Assembly (NCBI GenBank): GCA_010672585.1
Contig: JAAHGF010000017.1
Location: 113,535-177,534, forward strand
Direction of reading: 5' to 3'
Source of the DNA: Okeania sp. SIO1I7
Lineage (GTDB): Bacteria > Cyanobacteriota > Cyanobacteriia > Cyanobacteriales > Microcoleaceae
DNA length: 64,000 bases
Part shown: positions 1 to 8,623 of the stretch, one piece after another
How the letters are laid out: every line of letters starts with the position of its first letter
Numbering within the stretch: position 1 is the first letter of the stretch
Made by a program: the position numbers and the translations under genes
The notes under the pieces: model-generated
Told to the model about the DNA's origin: nothing
Databases searched by the model: none
Seen by the model: the letters and a program-made list of their open reading frames with translations, nothing else

Positions 1-100
1 GTATAACAGAACCATCTAAATCTATTCCTTTAGCGATCGCCTCATCCACAGCATCTGCTCCAGTAGTTGATGCAGGTGTGGAAGTTTTGTCTGAAGACAT
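1..100 (-). CDS. N-terminal part of an unidentified protein, cut by the window edge
   Basis: The reverse strand reads from an ATG at 100 without a stop to the window edge, giving about 33 residues. It begins MSSDKTSTPAS, is rich in Ser, Thr and Ala, and continues with an acidic helical stretch (VDEAIAKGIDLDG). A GCGATCGC octamer lies in the coding sequence. I do not recognise the family from so short a piece. Low-complexity N-termini of this kind occur in soluble cyanobacterial proteins of unknown role. No function is proposed. Confidence 0.5.
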   Translation of the reverse strand, partial: MSSDKTSTPASTTGADAVDEAIAKGIDLDGSVI

Positions 101-210
101 AGCAAAAAATTATTGAGTTTACATGATTATATTATCTCCTGAAAGGCACACTTCAAAACTTTCTATAGGAGTAAATTTTTCCAATTAAAATTCAAGTCAT
201 AGTAAACTCA

Positions 211-521
211 TTCATTAATTGATAATGGATAATGGATAATTGATAATTACCTCGGGTTTTAACCGCTACGGAATTGAGTATAAGGAATATTTTCTTTTCT
301 TGGTCGATTGGATATGGCGCAGGTTTCGGAGCCATCCCACCCTCCGGGAAGCTCCGAAGAGAGAACTCCGTTCCGCTGTCGCGTTTCGCGTCAGCGTTGC
401 GTTACGCCAGTTTTGCGAAGCAAAAGCAAACGACCGCTTTTTCCCCCTTAAAAGGGTCGGCTTCAAGGCACGAATTATTTAATTATTAATTATTAATTAT
501 TAATTATTAATAATTCGGTAA
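211..521 (+). repeat. R1 dispersed element, copy A (long form)
   Basis: It starts with a run of GATAATGGATAAT-type repeats and ends with (TTAATTA)n followed by TTCGGTAA. The centre carries the family core CTTGGTCGATTGGATATGGC and, further on, GACCGCTTTTT. This copy has an expanded middle rich in GTTCCGCTGTCGCG-like palindromes. Related copies lie at 5655, 21042, 21444, 24021, 24901, 27697 and 28602. The short ORFs inside are not conserved between copies. It abuts and truncates the 3' end of the xisI-like gene on the other strand. Confidence 0.85.
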
Positions 522-696
522 ATTTTCTCATATCTGGAGCTTTAAAAGCCAAAATAATATCATTTTTAATCATATTAAGTGTGATTAACTTATGAGCTAT
601 TGCTTCTTCAGTAAAATCTGCTTCTATGTAAATATTTTTATTTTTAATCTCAATATAAACATGAGTATACTTCAGCTTTTTCCCCTTACTAATCAC
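493..696 (-). pseudogene. XisI-like element-excision-factor fragment, truncated at both ends
   Basis: The 67-residue product resembles the C-terminal half of the cyanobacterial XisI family. An IEIKNKNIYIEADFTEE stretch is followed by DIILAFKAPDMRKFTE, corresponding to the family's IVLGF..P..R.YTEFAV end. Family members are about 110 residues, so roughly the first 45 are missing; the reading frame opens only at a GTG next to a short GTAGGTC-type repeat (697-725). At the other end the natural FAVA-like terminus is replaced by LLIINN, which is encoded by the TTATTAATAATT end of R1 copy A. I therefore read it as a decayed gene cut by an R1 insertion. No XisH partner is nearby. The family assignment is from memory of its motif and is moderately sure. 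Confidence 0.5.
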
Positions 697-1233
697 TCGT
701 AGGTCGTAGGTCTTAGGTGTTGGTATTATACCAATTTTATGTGAAGTAGCACAGAATTATGAAATTTATTAACTTGTCTATCTCGATCTACAATCAACTC
801 TGATTAATATATTATTCTATGCAGCTTAGAAATGAATTTCGTATCAAGCCTCTGACTTAAAAAAGCAAAAAATCCCGTTGAACAATCCTATCTATATTTC
901 AGGAGATGTAATTATTAATTATTAATTTTTGAAGTTTTTTGATTGACAAATAATACCTTTTCTGAAAATAGAGCCGTCAAGACATCCGTATCTTCAATAT
1001 TGTAGAAAGTAAAAAGCGCCTAGAATAGTCCACCCATCTTTCATGAAAGCATTTTAACTGTATTCTTATAAGTATATTTTGCTGGCATTATTCAATCGAT
1101 CAAACATTATGCTTAAAGATTTATGATCACTGAATATCCACAGTAAAATAATGTTAGTATTTTGATAAATTATTAACTGGTGATATAATCATGCATAATT
1201 AACAAAAATTAGAGATTTAATCAGAAATAAATT
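697..1233. other. Intergenic, no gene seen
   Basis: This is AT-rich sequence with a short repeat (GTAGGTCGTAGGTCTTAGG) at its left end and TAATTATTAATTATTAATT at 910-928. I see no coding pattern, tRNA or clear terminator. Confidence 0.5.
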
Positions 1234-1479
1234 ATGAACAAAACTCCCCGAATAAAAATCCCTTTAGCAGTCAGAAAATATGTATTCGAGCGCGACAATT
1301 ACCATTGTAAAAGTTGTGGTAAAACTACTAAAGAAACACAACTTACCATAGACCATATTATCCCCCTAGCTAGTGGTGGTAGTAATGATATTAGTAATCT
1401 ACAAACCCTCTGTAGTAAATGTAATCAAAAAAAGAAACATCACTTTGACCCACGATTTAAACGCAACTTCAGTAACTAA
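1234..1479 (+). CDS. Small HNH endonuclease-like protein
   Basis: The 81-residue protein is essentially one HNH domain. A Cys pair (CKSCG, about residues 25-29) is followed by the catalytic DHIIPLASGG (about 45-54, the D-H of HNH), the NLQTLC segment and a second pair CSKC (about 67-70), which forms the zinc knuckle. An N-terminal VRKYVFERDNYHC is typical of stand-alone cyanobacterial HNH proteins. It is a metal-dependent DNA nuclease fold with unknown target. It is monocistronic, and no restriction or intron partner is visible. The next 250 bases are an R4 repeat, so it sits in an accessory island. Confidence 0.85.
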   Translation: MNKTPRIKIPLAVRKYVFERDNYHCKSCGKTTKETQLTIDHIIPLASGGSNDISNLQTLCSKCNQKKKHHFDPRFKRNFSN

Positions 1480-1493
1480 AAAAAAATTATTAA

Positions 1494-1740
1494 GTAAGTA
1501 TTTCCTACGGAATGCTTCCCTACGGGATGCTACGCAAACGCAAACAGCTATTAGCAGTCAGCTAGCCTCCTGCGGAGGAACTGCGTTAACAGCAACAAGA
1601 CTCTCTCCCTCCCTCAGGACAGTGTTTAAATTAACAACTGACTTTCAAGGCAAGGGAGCTAACTTTTGTACTCACACAATTAATAAAGCTTTTATCCTAA
1701 ATTAAAAGCAATAGCTAATAGCTGACGGCTAAATGCTTAC
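1494..1740 (+). repeat. R4 dispersed element, copy 1
   Basis: The right part carries AATAAAGCTTTTATCC, then AAAAGCAATAGCTAATAGC and an end reading AATGCTTAC. The same block in reverse orientation opens the copy at 21618-21801, and it recurs at 36398-36584. Termini are inverted (GTAAG...CTTAC). There is no ORF of its own, so it looks like a non-autonomous element. Confidence 0.65.
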
Positions 1741-1806
1741 ATTATTAAACCCCGAAAAATATCAATTTTTGAGTAAAATAGAACACAATAAAATCAGGAT
1801 AAATAT

Positions 1807-2049
1807 ATGGTCAATTCAAAAAGAATTAACTTTCTCAAAAGTAAGTTGTACTCTCTAATAGGTAGAATGTCTGATGTAGACCTAGAAATAAGTTGGGAAT
1901 ATTTACAAACACTTTATTATGATAGCTTCATGTTAAAAGCTATTCAACAATCTAAAAAAACTCACAAACCAGGAGATATCTTAACCAAAGAAGAAACTAT
2001 ACAAATATTAGACTTTGACCGAGAAGATAGTCAAACTAAAAATAACTAA
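1807..2049 (+). CDS. Probable antitoxin of a ParE/RelE-type pair
   Basis: The 80-residue charged helical protein (MVNSKRINFLKSKLYSLIGRM...) ends in ILTKEETIQILDFDRE, an acidic tail of the kind that wraps a RelE/ParE toxin. It is followed 37 bases later by the toxin gene on the same strand. No DNA-binding motif is obvious in the N-terminus. The call rests mainly on size and position; a related orphan protein of unknown role is the alternative. If the pair is typical, the complex would repress its own promoter, which must lie in 1741-1806. Confidence 0.6.
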   Translation: MVNSKRINFLKSKLYSLIGRMSDVDLEISWEYLQTLYYDSFMLKAIQQSKKTHKPGDILTKEETIQILDFDREDSQTKNN

Positions 2050-2086
2050 TAAAAATAAATAAGGTATAGAAAAAAACCATATTATT

Positions 2087-2344
2087 GTGAACCTAGAAGT
2101 GCGTTATGCTAGGTCTTTTGTCGAAGACCTCAAAACTTTAGAAACTGCTGCCTACCAAAAAATATATGATTTTGTTTTTCTCAAATTCAGTCAAATAAAT
2201 TACTTACAAGAACTACCAGAATTACGACAACTTGGAACAAGTACTATTTTCTACAGATTTACTGTGGACAAATATCTGATTGGAATAGAAGTAACAGGTC
2301 AAATTCTTAAATTTATCCGTATTTTACCAAAGCCACAAATTTAG
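2087..2344 (+). CDS. ParE/RelE-family toxin
   Basis: The 85-residue protein starts at GTG (VNLEVRYARSFVEDLKTL). It has the family pattern: an N-terminal strand with YxxSFxxDLK, a helix with YQKIYDFVFLKF, a middle ELRQLGTSTIFYRFTVDKYLIGIEV that matches the G..YRIRVGDYRIGYEV element, and a final ILKFIRILPKPQI strand. RelE members cleave ribosome-bound mRNA and ParE members poison gyrase; the sequence alone does not decide between them. The preceding small gene is its likely antitoxin. No ATG start is available in frame without losing the first strand, so GTG is chosen. Confidence 0.75.
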   Translation: MNLEVRYARSFVEDLKTLETAAYQKIYDFVFLKFSQINYLQELPELRQLGTSTIFYRFTVDKYLIGIEVTGQILKFIRILPKPQI

Positions 2345-2397
2345 TCTTCTAAACTATAGGTAGCCGACTAAAAAAAACAAAAAATACAGTAATTTTT

Positions 2398-3984
2398 ATG
2401 GACTCAAAAGCACTTTGGCAACGCTATATTAACTGGCTTTATTACCACGAAGGATTAAACTTTTATGTTGATATAAGTCGCATTAAATTTGACGATTCTT
2501 TTCTAGAAACAATCAAGCCTAAATTTGAAAAAGCTTTCCAAGATATAGAAGCATTAGAAAAAGGAGCGATCGCCAACCCAGACGAAAACCGGATGGTTGG
2601 CCACTACTGGCTGAGAGCCCCGGAACTTGCGCCCACCCCCGAAATCAAACAAGAAATTGTCCAGACTATCGAACAGATTGAGACTTTTGCCAAGAAAGTC
2701 CATAGTGGAGAAATCAAACCTCCCAATGCCCCCAAATTTACAGATATTCTGTCCATTGGTATTGGTGGTTCAGCTCTCGGTCCTCAATTTGTAGCCGAAG
2801 CTCTGAGTCCAAATGACCCACCAATGCAAATACATTTCATCGATAATACCGACCCTGCAGGTATCGACCACATACTCTACAACCTCAAAGACCGCCTCAA
2901 CAGCACCCTAGTCATAGTCATCTCCAAGTCAGGTGGTACGCCAGAACCTCGCAACGGTATGATGGAAGTCAAAGCAGCTTATGCTGCTCAAAATCTAGAC
3001 TTTGCTCCCCACGCCGTCGCAACTACCACCCCCGATAGTAAACTAGGTAAAATTGCCAAATCTGAAGGATGGCTAAATATTACCCCCATGGCAGACTGGG
3101 TAGGGGGACGTACTTCTGAATTATCCTCCGTTGGTTTACTACCAGCAGCATTGCAAGGAATTGATATCCAGGCTATGCTAGAGGGGGCAAAAGAAATGGA
3201 CATAGCCACTCGCAAACATGATATTAAAGGCAACCCCTCTGCTTTATTAGCCTTGAGTTGGTACGCCGTAGGTAACGGACGAGGGGAAAAAGATATGGTA
3301 GTTCTCCCCTACAAAGACAGTTTGTCAATGTTCAGCCGTTATTTACAGCAGTTGGTCATGGAATCTTTAGGCAAAGAAAAAGACCTAGATGGTAATATAG
3401 TCAATCAAGGTATTGCAGTTTATGGTAATAAAGGCTCCACAGATCAACACGCTTATGTCCAACAGTTGCGTGATGGTGTACCTAATTTCTTTACTACCTT
3501 CATCGAAGTCCTAGAAGATCGTCAAGGTATTTCTCCCGAAGTAGAACCTGGAGTAACTTCTGGTGACTACTTATCTGGTTTTCTCCAAGGTACTAGACAA
3601 GCACTGTATGAAAATCAGCGAGATTCTATTACAGTTACAATACCTAAAGTTAATCCTAAAAATGTAGGAGCTTTAATTGCTCTTTATGAGAGAGCTGTTA
3701 GTTTTTATGGCTCTCTAGTTAATATTAATGCCTATCACCAACCAGGAGTAGAAGCAGGTAAAAAAGCTGCCGCCACAGTGCTAGAGTTACAGCAACAGGT
3801 AGTAAATGTCCTCAAGCAAGAAGATTCTCCCCTATCTTTAGCAGAAATTGCCCAAAAAGTAAGTGCTGATGACAAAATAGAAATCATCTACAAGATTTTA
3901 CGCCATTTGGCAGCTAACCAACAGAATATTGTTTTTCATGGAAATGTTGGGCAACCAGCTAATTTAACTGTAAGCTATCAGTAG
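2398..3984 (+). CDS. pgi: Glucose-6-phosphate isomerase
   Basis: This cytosolic enzyme interconverts glucose-6-phosphate and fructose-6-phosphate, linking glycogen metabolism, glycolysis and the oxidative pentose-phosphate route. The 528-residue length is normal for cyanobacterial Pgi. The sugar-phosphate-binding core is clear: [19 protein letters not shown] (about 121-139), the phosphate-binding [14 protein letters not shown] (about 174-187) and [17 protein letters not shown] (about 236-252). The C-terminal 60 residues form a small helical tail ([10 protein letters not shown]) seen in cyanobacterial members. It starts at ATG 2398 and is monocistronic, with 53 bases separating it from the toxin gene upstream. 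Nothing looks damaged. Confidence 0.97.
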   Translation: MDSKALWQRYINWLYYHEGLNFYVDISRIKFDDSFLETIKPKFEKAFQDIEALEKGAIANPDENRMVGHYWLRAPELAPTPEIKQEIVQTIEQIETFAKKVHSGEIKPPNAPKFTDILSIGIGGSALGPQFVAEALSPNDPPMQIHFIDNTDPAGIDHILYNLKDRLNSTLVIVISKSGGTPEPRNGMMEVKAAYAAQNLDFAPHAVATTTPDSKLGKIAKSEGWLNITPMADWVGGRTSELSSVGLLPAALQGIDIQAMLEGAKEMDIATRKHDIKGNPSALLALSWYAVGNGRGEKDMVVLPYKDSLSMFSRYLQQLVMESLGKEKDLDGNIVNQGIAVYGNKGSTDQHAYVQQLRDGVPNFFTTFIEVLEDRQGISPEVEPGVTSGDYLSGFLQGTRQALYENQRDSITVTIPKVNPKNVGALIALYERAVSFYGSLVNINAYHQPGVEAGKKAAATVLELQQQVVNVLKQEDSPLSLAEIAQKVSADDKIEIIYKILRHLAANQQNIVFHGNVGQPANLTVSYQ

Positions 3985-4715
3985 TATCTATAGATAGTGA
4001 TTTTGCCTCAAGCATTAGAGGTGCTTATTGGACTCATCGAGATTGTGCAGCAGCAGATATAGTTTTTATTTGTGGACTAGAGAGCGCAGTAACTCAAGGA
4101 CTCTGGGTAATGGAAATAGTCTGTAAAGTCAGTTTATGGGTGCTTTTCTGGCCTAATATAATTATTCAGTTGCATTGGGAAGAAATACCCACCTAAATTC
4201 CGAACTTGAGAAACCTGAGCTGTATACCCAGGGTCAGTGTGATCTGAGTTAGCTTCCTAGGGAGGAACTGGGTTAGCCTCTTATAGAGGAACTGCGTTAT
4301 CAGTTAAAAGTACCTCTTGCAATAGAGAGTCAAGAAAATACTTAGTTTTCTCTTTTTTATCCCCCTTTAAAGGCTATGCTTTATAAACAAATTTATTAAC
4401 AAAAAACTTGACAAAATAGACAAGTTATGTTTAAGTCTTGGAGAGGCTTTTTCAGGAGAAAAGGAGAAAAAGTGCATTGAAAAATACATTTTTTTGATAA
4501 CTTAAGTAGTTCTGCCTACCTAATATACTCTTTCTCCCTTCTCCCCTGCTCCCCACAAGCTTTTCATAAGTTCCTGATTAAAAAATATCTTTAAAGGGGA
4601 GACTTTTGACCTAATTTTCTGGCCACGAGCATTTCACAAGCACAAAAATTAGTTTTTATACTCTGGGAATTTCCCTGCTTCTCATGTTAATTTACTTCCC
4701 TATTCCCATTAAACA
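3985..4715. other. Intergenic with a possible coding relic
   Basis: From about 4011 to 4196 the plus strand reads open with GAYWTHRDCAAADIVFICG, which vaguely recalls the HR-x-x-ADI region of nucleoside 2-deoxyribosyltransferase-like proteins. It has no start and no homologous continuation. The remainder holds short repeats (TAGCCTCTTATAGAGGAACT near 4273) and AT-rich sequence leading to the regulator gene at 4716. Confidence 0.3.
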
Positions 4716-5390
4716 ATGCCCTTAACAATTCTTGTAGTTGATGATGATTTGGGAACTCGTTTATGTGTTGGTGATTACCTGGAGATTTCAGGTTACTGGG
4801 TAATCAAAGCTGAAAATGGTCAACAAGCTTTGGATTTATTAGAGAAATCTCGGCCACATCTGATGATTACTGATATTGCCATGCCAGAAATGGATGGTTA
4901 TGAATTGGTACGACAGGTTCGATCGCGTCCAATTTTTCGTTTATTGCCTGTAATTTTTTTAACTGCTCGTACAAGTACAGAAGAAAGAGTAAAAGGCTAT
5001 AATTTGGGGTGTGATATTTACTTACCAAAACCTTTTGAATTACCAGAGTTAGGAGCAATAGTTCGGTCTTTGTTGGAGCGGTCTGCTCTTATTGCCCAAG
5101 CTTCACCTACATTTAATCAATATTCTAAGACAGAAAAGCTATCTAAATCACATTATTCAGAAGCAGTATCTCAGTCAGTTATTGCCAATGCTCAGATTAG
5201 TTTGACCGAGCGAGAACAACAAGTTTTGAGTCTTTTACTTAATGGTCTTTCTAATGTTCAAATTGGCGATCGCCTACATTTAAGCCATAGAACTATTGAA
5301 AAATATGTCAGCAGTTTATTTAGAAAAACTAATACTAATAATCGAGCTGAATTAGTTCGTTTTACAATGGAAAATTACTTGACTAATTAG
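4716..5390 (+). CDS. NarL/FixJ-type response regulator (Rre1/Ycf29-like)
   Basis: The 224-residue two-domain regulator has a receiver domain (residues 1-122) with the acidic pocket DDD at 9-11, phosphoacceptor Asp53 (LMITDIAMPEMDG), the switch Thr in FLTART and Lys in YLPKPF. A linker leads to a LuxR-type HTH (about 155-220: LTEREQQVLSLLLNGLSN, then HLSHRTIEKYVSSLFRKT). The MPLTILV start and the sequence around the phosphorylation site resemble cyanobacterial Rre1/plastid Ycf29 regulators linked to heat and light stress; this subtype is from memory. No histidine kinase is adjacent. One HIP1 site lies inside the gene. Confidence 0.88.
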   Translation: MPLTILVVDDDLGTRLCVGDYLEISGYWVIKAENGQQALDLLEKSRPHLMITDIAMPEMDGYELVRQVRSRPIFRLLPVIFLTARTSTEERVKGYNLGCDIYLPKPFELPELGAIVRSLLERSALIAQASPTFNQYSKTEKLSKSHYSEAVSQSVIANAQISLTEREQQVLSLLLNGLSNVQIGDRLHLSHRTIEKYVSSLFRKTNTNNRAELVRFTMENYLTN

Positions 5391-5654
5391 GGTTTGCTTA
5401 TGGAAGTCTTTTAGTAGAGGTAGGAGACAGGAGACAACCCACCCCTCGCCCCTAACCCCTCCCAGGAGGGGAGGGGAAGACAGGAGAAATGGGAATTTAC
5501 AGGAGGTAGGAGCGGGCGTTTTGTCCCTTAATTTTTCTGCCCAAATCTTGATCAAAATCCGCTCCTAATTGAACAATTACCACTTAAAACCTCGAACTTT
5601 TTGATACTTAAAAATGCACTTACCTTTATCTATAAAGACTTTGAGATTAGATCG
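5391..5654. other. Intergenic tract of short GC-rich repeats
   Basis: It contains TAGGAGACAGGAGACAACCC and CCCCTCCCAGGAGGGGAGGG strings that recur at 13930, 17250, 28490, 37690, 39770 and 51630. No gene is seen. Confidence 0.55.
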
Positions 5655-5888
5655 TTCATTAATTGATAATGGATAATTACCTCGGGTTTTAACCGCTACG
5701 GAATTGAATATAAGGAATATTTTCTTTTCTTGGTCGATTGGATATGGCGAGGTTTCCTAGCCATCCCACCCTTCGGGAAGCTGCGCTAACGACCGCTTTT
5801 TTTCCCCTTAAAAGGGTCGGCTTCAAAGCGCGAATTATTTAATTATTAATTATTAATTATTAATTATTAATTATTAATTATTCGGTAA
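5655..5888 (+). repeat. R1 dispersed element, copy B
   Basis: It is the same orientation and almost the same sequence as copy A but with a compact centre: AATTACCTCGGGTTTTAACC, the CTTGGTCGATTGGATATGGC core, GACCGCTTTTT, then (TTAATTA)n ending TTCGGTAA. At about 234 bp it represents the regular form of the family. Confidence 0.85.
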
Positions 5889-5952
5889 GCCCTAATTAAT
5901 TTGAAATTTAGTTAGTTATAGTTGATTTTTTTTGTCAAAAATTAAGACTAAC

Positions 5953-6447
5953 TTAGCTCTCATCTATCTCTATTTTTTTTTGATTAATAATATAGTCTAA
6001 TAGTCCCTCACAAGCATCTAAAAGTATTTCAATTACATAGTCAAATCCATCCTGACCACCATAATAAGGATCGGGAACTTCCTGCACATCAAAATACCTA
6101 CAAAAGTCGCACATTAATTTTACTTTATCCTGATATTTACCAGCAGTATCTAAACGCAGTACATCCTGATAATTATCCTTATCCATTGTTAAGATTAAGT
6201 CAAAATTATCAAAATCTTCTACTTGAAATTTACGAGCTGCACCTTTAAGAGTAATTCCTCTCATCTTAGCTGCATAAGTCATCCTAGAATCAGGTGGACT
6301 ACCTATATGATAACCTCCTGTACCAGCAGAATCACAAACTATACGACTGCTCAAATTAGCTTTTTCTATCAGATGATTCATAATATTTTCTGCTGATGGA
6401 GAACGGCAGATATTACCAAGACAAACAAATAATAATTTATATTCCAT
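5953..6447 (-). CDS. Low-molecular-weight protein-tyrosine phosphatase
   Basis: The 164-residue protein has the family P-loop C9-LGNIC-R15-S at its N-terminus and the general-acid loop VPDPYYGG (about residues 125-132). It therefore has the full catalytic set (nucleophile Cys9, Arg15, the Asp of DPYYGG). The family dephosphorylates phosphotyrosine in soluble proteins; in bacteria it often regulates exopolysaccharide kinases, but arsenate-reductase-like roles also exist. No tyrosine kinase or polysaccharide genes are nearby, so the substrate is unknown. It starts at ATG 6447 and is transcribed alone. Confidence 0.92.
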   Translation of the reverse strand: MEYKLLFVCLGNICRSPSAENIMNHLIEKANLSSRIVCDSAGTGGYHIGSPPDSRMTYAAKMRGITLKGAARKFQVEDFDNFDLILTMDKDNYQDVLRLDTAGKYQDKVKLMCDFCRYFDVQEVPDPYYGGQDGFDYVIEILLDACEGLLDYIINQKKIEIDES

Positions 6448-6640
6448 AAATTAATCAAAAATCGGTAATGATCAATAAGTTAAAAATGAAAATTAATCTA
6501 CATTATTGAAGCGATTACTTTAAAAGTAGTATTCTGACAATCCTATAAATATAATTAAAACTAGGATACAGGTTAGTTGTTAGTATTACGATACATTGGT
6601 TGTTAACTTAAACCTGCCCTAGCTATTAAGACTTAAACTA

Positions 6641-6994
6641 TCATCCAGTTAATCCAGGTATATTTAAACCGCCTGTCAAATCTTCCATACGCTCGCGCAT
6701 AGTAGCAGTAGACTTACTATAAGCGTCTTGCATTGCTACTGTTACCAATTCAGAAATTACTTCTGCTCCTTCTCCTAGTGCATCAGGTGAAATTTCTACT
6801 CGCCGTGGTTCTTGGTTTCCACTCAAAAAAACCTTAACTAAACCACCACCTGCTACCCCTTCAACCTCTAATTTATCTAGGTCTTCTTGGAGTTTTTTCG
6901 CTCCTTCTTGAACCTGTTGAGCTTTTTTAAAAGCATCAGTTAGTTCTTTCATTTTACCTAACCCGAAGCCAAAGCCTTTTCCTGATTGTGACAT
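6641..6994 (-). CDS. YbaB/EbfC-family nucleoid-associated protein
   Basis: The 117-residue protein has the usual YbaB core: a helix ([21 protein letters not shown]), a strand region with [30 protein letters not shown], and a C-terminal helix with [17 protein letters not shown]. Cyanobacterial members carry a Gly-rich N-terminus as seen here ([11 protein letters not shown]). The family binds DNA as a homodimer and affects nucleoid structure and expression. It is often next to recR or dnaX in other bacteria but stands alone here. It lies on the same strand as the murB-murC pair, 580 bases away. Confidence 0.92.
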   Translation of the reverse strand: MSQSGKGFGFGLGKMKELTDAFKKAQQVQEGAKKLQEDLDKLEVEGVAGGGLVKVFLSGNQEPRRVEISPDALGEGAEVISELVTVAMQDAYSKSTATMRERMEDLTGGLNIPGLTG

Positions 6995-7575
6995 AATTAT
7001 TACTCTTCTATGGTAAGTCTTATTTGTATCTGTTTGTTGCCATTAAATCATTAGAGACCTAATAATTTATGCAGCACATATTTTAATTATTCTAGATTCT
7101 CAATATATTTATACAGAATCTAGTTAGATTTTGTGCTTTAGTAGGAGCCTATAAAAATGTGCACCTACCTTATCTATAACATCATGGCATCTTTACATAA
7201 AAATCATAACACTGCAATAGATTTTTAGTACCTAATTAAATTAATAATTTGACGAACCTGCCATTTCCAGCCCTAATTTATTAAAGATTTCCCAATACCA
7301 TAATTGGCAATAATATTAGTAGTTAAAAGCTGCTTATAGACCATCGACTGCCTCTAAAATCTAGTAATTAATTCAGAAGGTGGGGAATCTGAAAATTCTG
7401 CCAATTTTAGTGACTATTACTAATTGAAACCTGATAGTAATTTACTTGTAGTTAGAAATCTGAATAATTAACAGAAAAACTCGGTATCTAAAGTTGATTT
7501 ATCCATTTTGTGTACCTAATTTGTACTTGACTAGATTGTTTAACTAACTAGAAGCACAGGTTGAGTGTACTGGTA
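6995..7575. other. Intergenic, no gene seen
   Basis: This AT-rich spacer separates ybaB from murB. I found no coding pattern and no member of the named repeat families. Confidence 0.5.
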
Positions 7576-8547
7576 TTAGAAAGTTGCTGCTCCTGAAAAA
7601 TCTCCGATCATTTTTACCTCTGGCTTTAATAAAAAAGACCATTGCTTTTCCACCTGTTCTTGAACATGATATATCAATTGGAAAATATCACTAGCTGTAG
7701 CTCCTCCACAATTAAGAATAAAGTTTGCATGACGGTGAGCGACTTGGGCCATGCCTATTTGATAACCCTTAAGTCCAGTTTGTTCAATTAACCAACCAGC
7801 AGCTTGTGGCCCAGGATTGCGAAAAACACTTCCACAACTAGGTAAATGATAAGGTTGGCTAGTCTTTCGCTTGTTAAAATTTTCAGAAGTTATAGCGGTC
7901 ACCAAAGCAGGATTTTCCCCTGGTTGTAACTGAAAAGTAGCTTGAGCCACCAAAATAGACTTACCTTGTAGGCTAGAATGACGATAGCTGTATTCCAAAT
8001 CTTGAGGAGACAGAATTTCTATCTGACCATCAGGTAACATAACATGGGCATTAACTAATATATCAGCTATACATTTACCTTGTGCCCCAGCATTCATTAC
8101 TACAGCACCACCAACAGTACCAGGGATACCAACCACCCACTCCAAACCTTGCCAACCCATTCTTGCTGCCTTCCAAGCAATACGTGGCAATGATTCACCA
8201 GCACCTACAGTGAGAAGACCTGTTTCTTGTCCAAAGTTAATGTGACGGAGGTTACGACTACTAATAACTAATCCTGGTAAACCACTATCACTCACTAACA
8301 TATTGGAACCTCCTCCTAGCAGAGTAATAGGTAGTCCTTCAGAGTGAGCAAACTGAAAACTTGCTTGTAATTGATCTAATTTTTTTGGTGTAACATACCA
8401 TTCAGCAGGTCCTCCAACTCGGAAAGAAGTCAGAGGAGCTAAAGGAACATTAGACCTAATTACACAGTCTGTTCCAAGTAGTGGAATAGGTTTATATTGT
8501 GGCCTTTGAGCTGAACTAGCTATGTGATAAGAGAGAGTCATGGTCAT
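7576..8547 (-). CDS. murB: UDP-N-acetylenolpyruvoylglucosamine reductase
   Basis: MurB reduces UDP-GlcNAc-enolpyruvate to UDP-MurNAc with NADPH and FAD in cytosolic peptidoglycan precursor synthesis. The 323 residues contain the FAD-binding signature LTSFRVGGPAEWYV and LLGGGSNMLVSDSG, the GIPGTVGGAVVMNAGA loop, the proton-donor serine in SCGSVFRNP, and the C-terminal PEVKMIG with the catalytic Glu. The HANFILN motif marks a type II enzyme. It lies downstream of murC on the same strand with a 76-base gap, the usual cyanobacterial murC-murB order. MTMTLSYHIAS may be one codon pair too long; the second Met is also possible. Confidence 0.96.
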   Translation of the reverse strand: MTMTLSYHIASSAQRPQYKPIPLLGTDCVIRSNVPLAPLTSFRVGGPAEWYVTPKKLDQLQASFQFAHSEGLPITLLGGGSNMLVSDSGLPGLVISSRNLRHINFGQETGLLTVGAGESLPRIAWKAARMGWQGLEWVVGIPGTVGGAVVMNAGAQGKCIADILVNAHVMLPDGQIEILSPQDLEYSYRHSSLQGKSILVAQATFQLQPGENPALVTAITSENFNKRKTSQPYHLPSCGSVFRNPGPQAAGWLIEQTGLKGYQIGMAQVAHRHANFILNCGGATASDIFQLIYHVQEQVEKQWSFLLKPEVKMIGDFSGAATF

Positions 8548-8623
8548 AACTAATACTTGAATTATCGTAATTGAAAGATCGTTCGTGTTTAAGAGTTAGC
8601 TAACTCAACTGAATGTTTTTCTA

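Noticed and set aside
240-489. ORFs of 60-80 codons on both strands
   Set aside because: They lie wholly inside R1 copy A, and the reading frames are not kept in other R1 copies.
1373-1705. 110-codon plus-strand ORF
   Set aside because: It overlaps the HNH gene in another frame and continues through an R4 repeat; it has no protein character.
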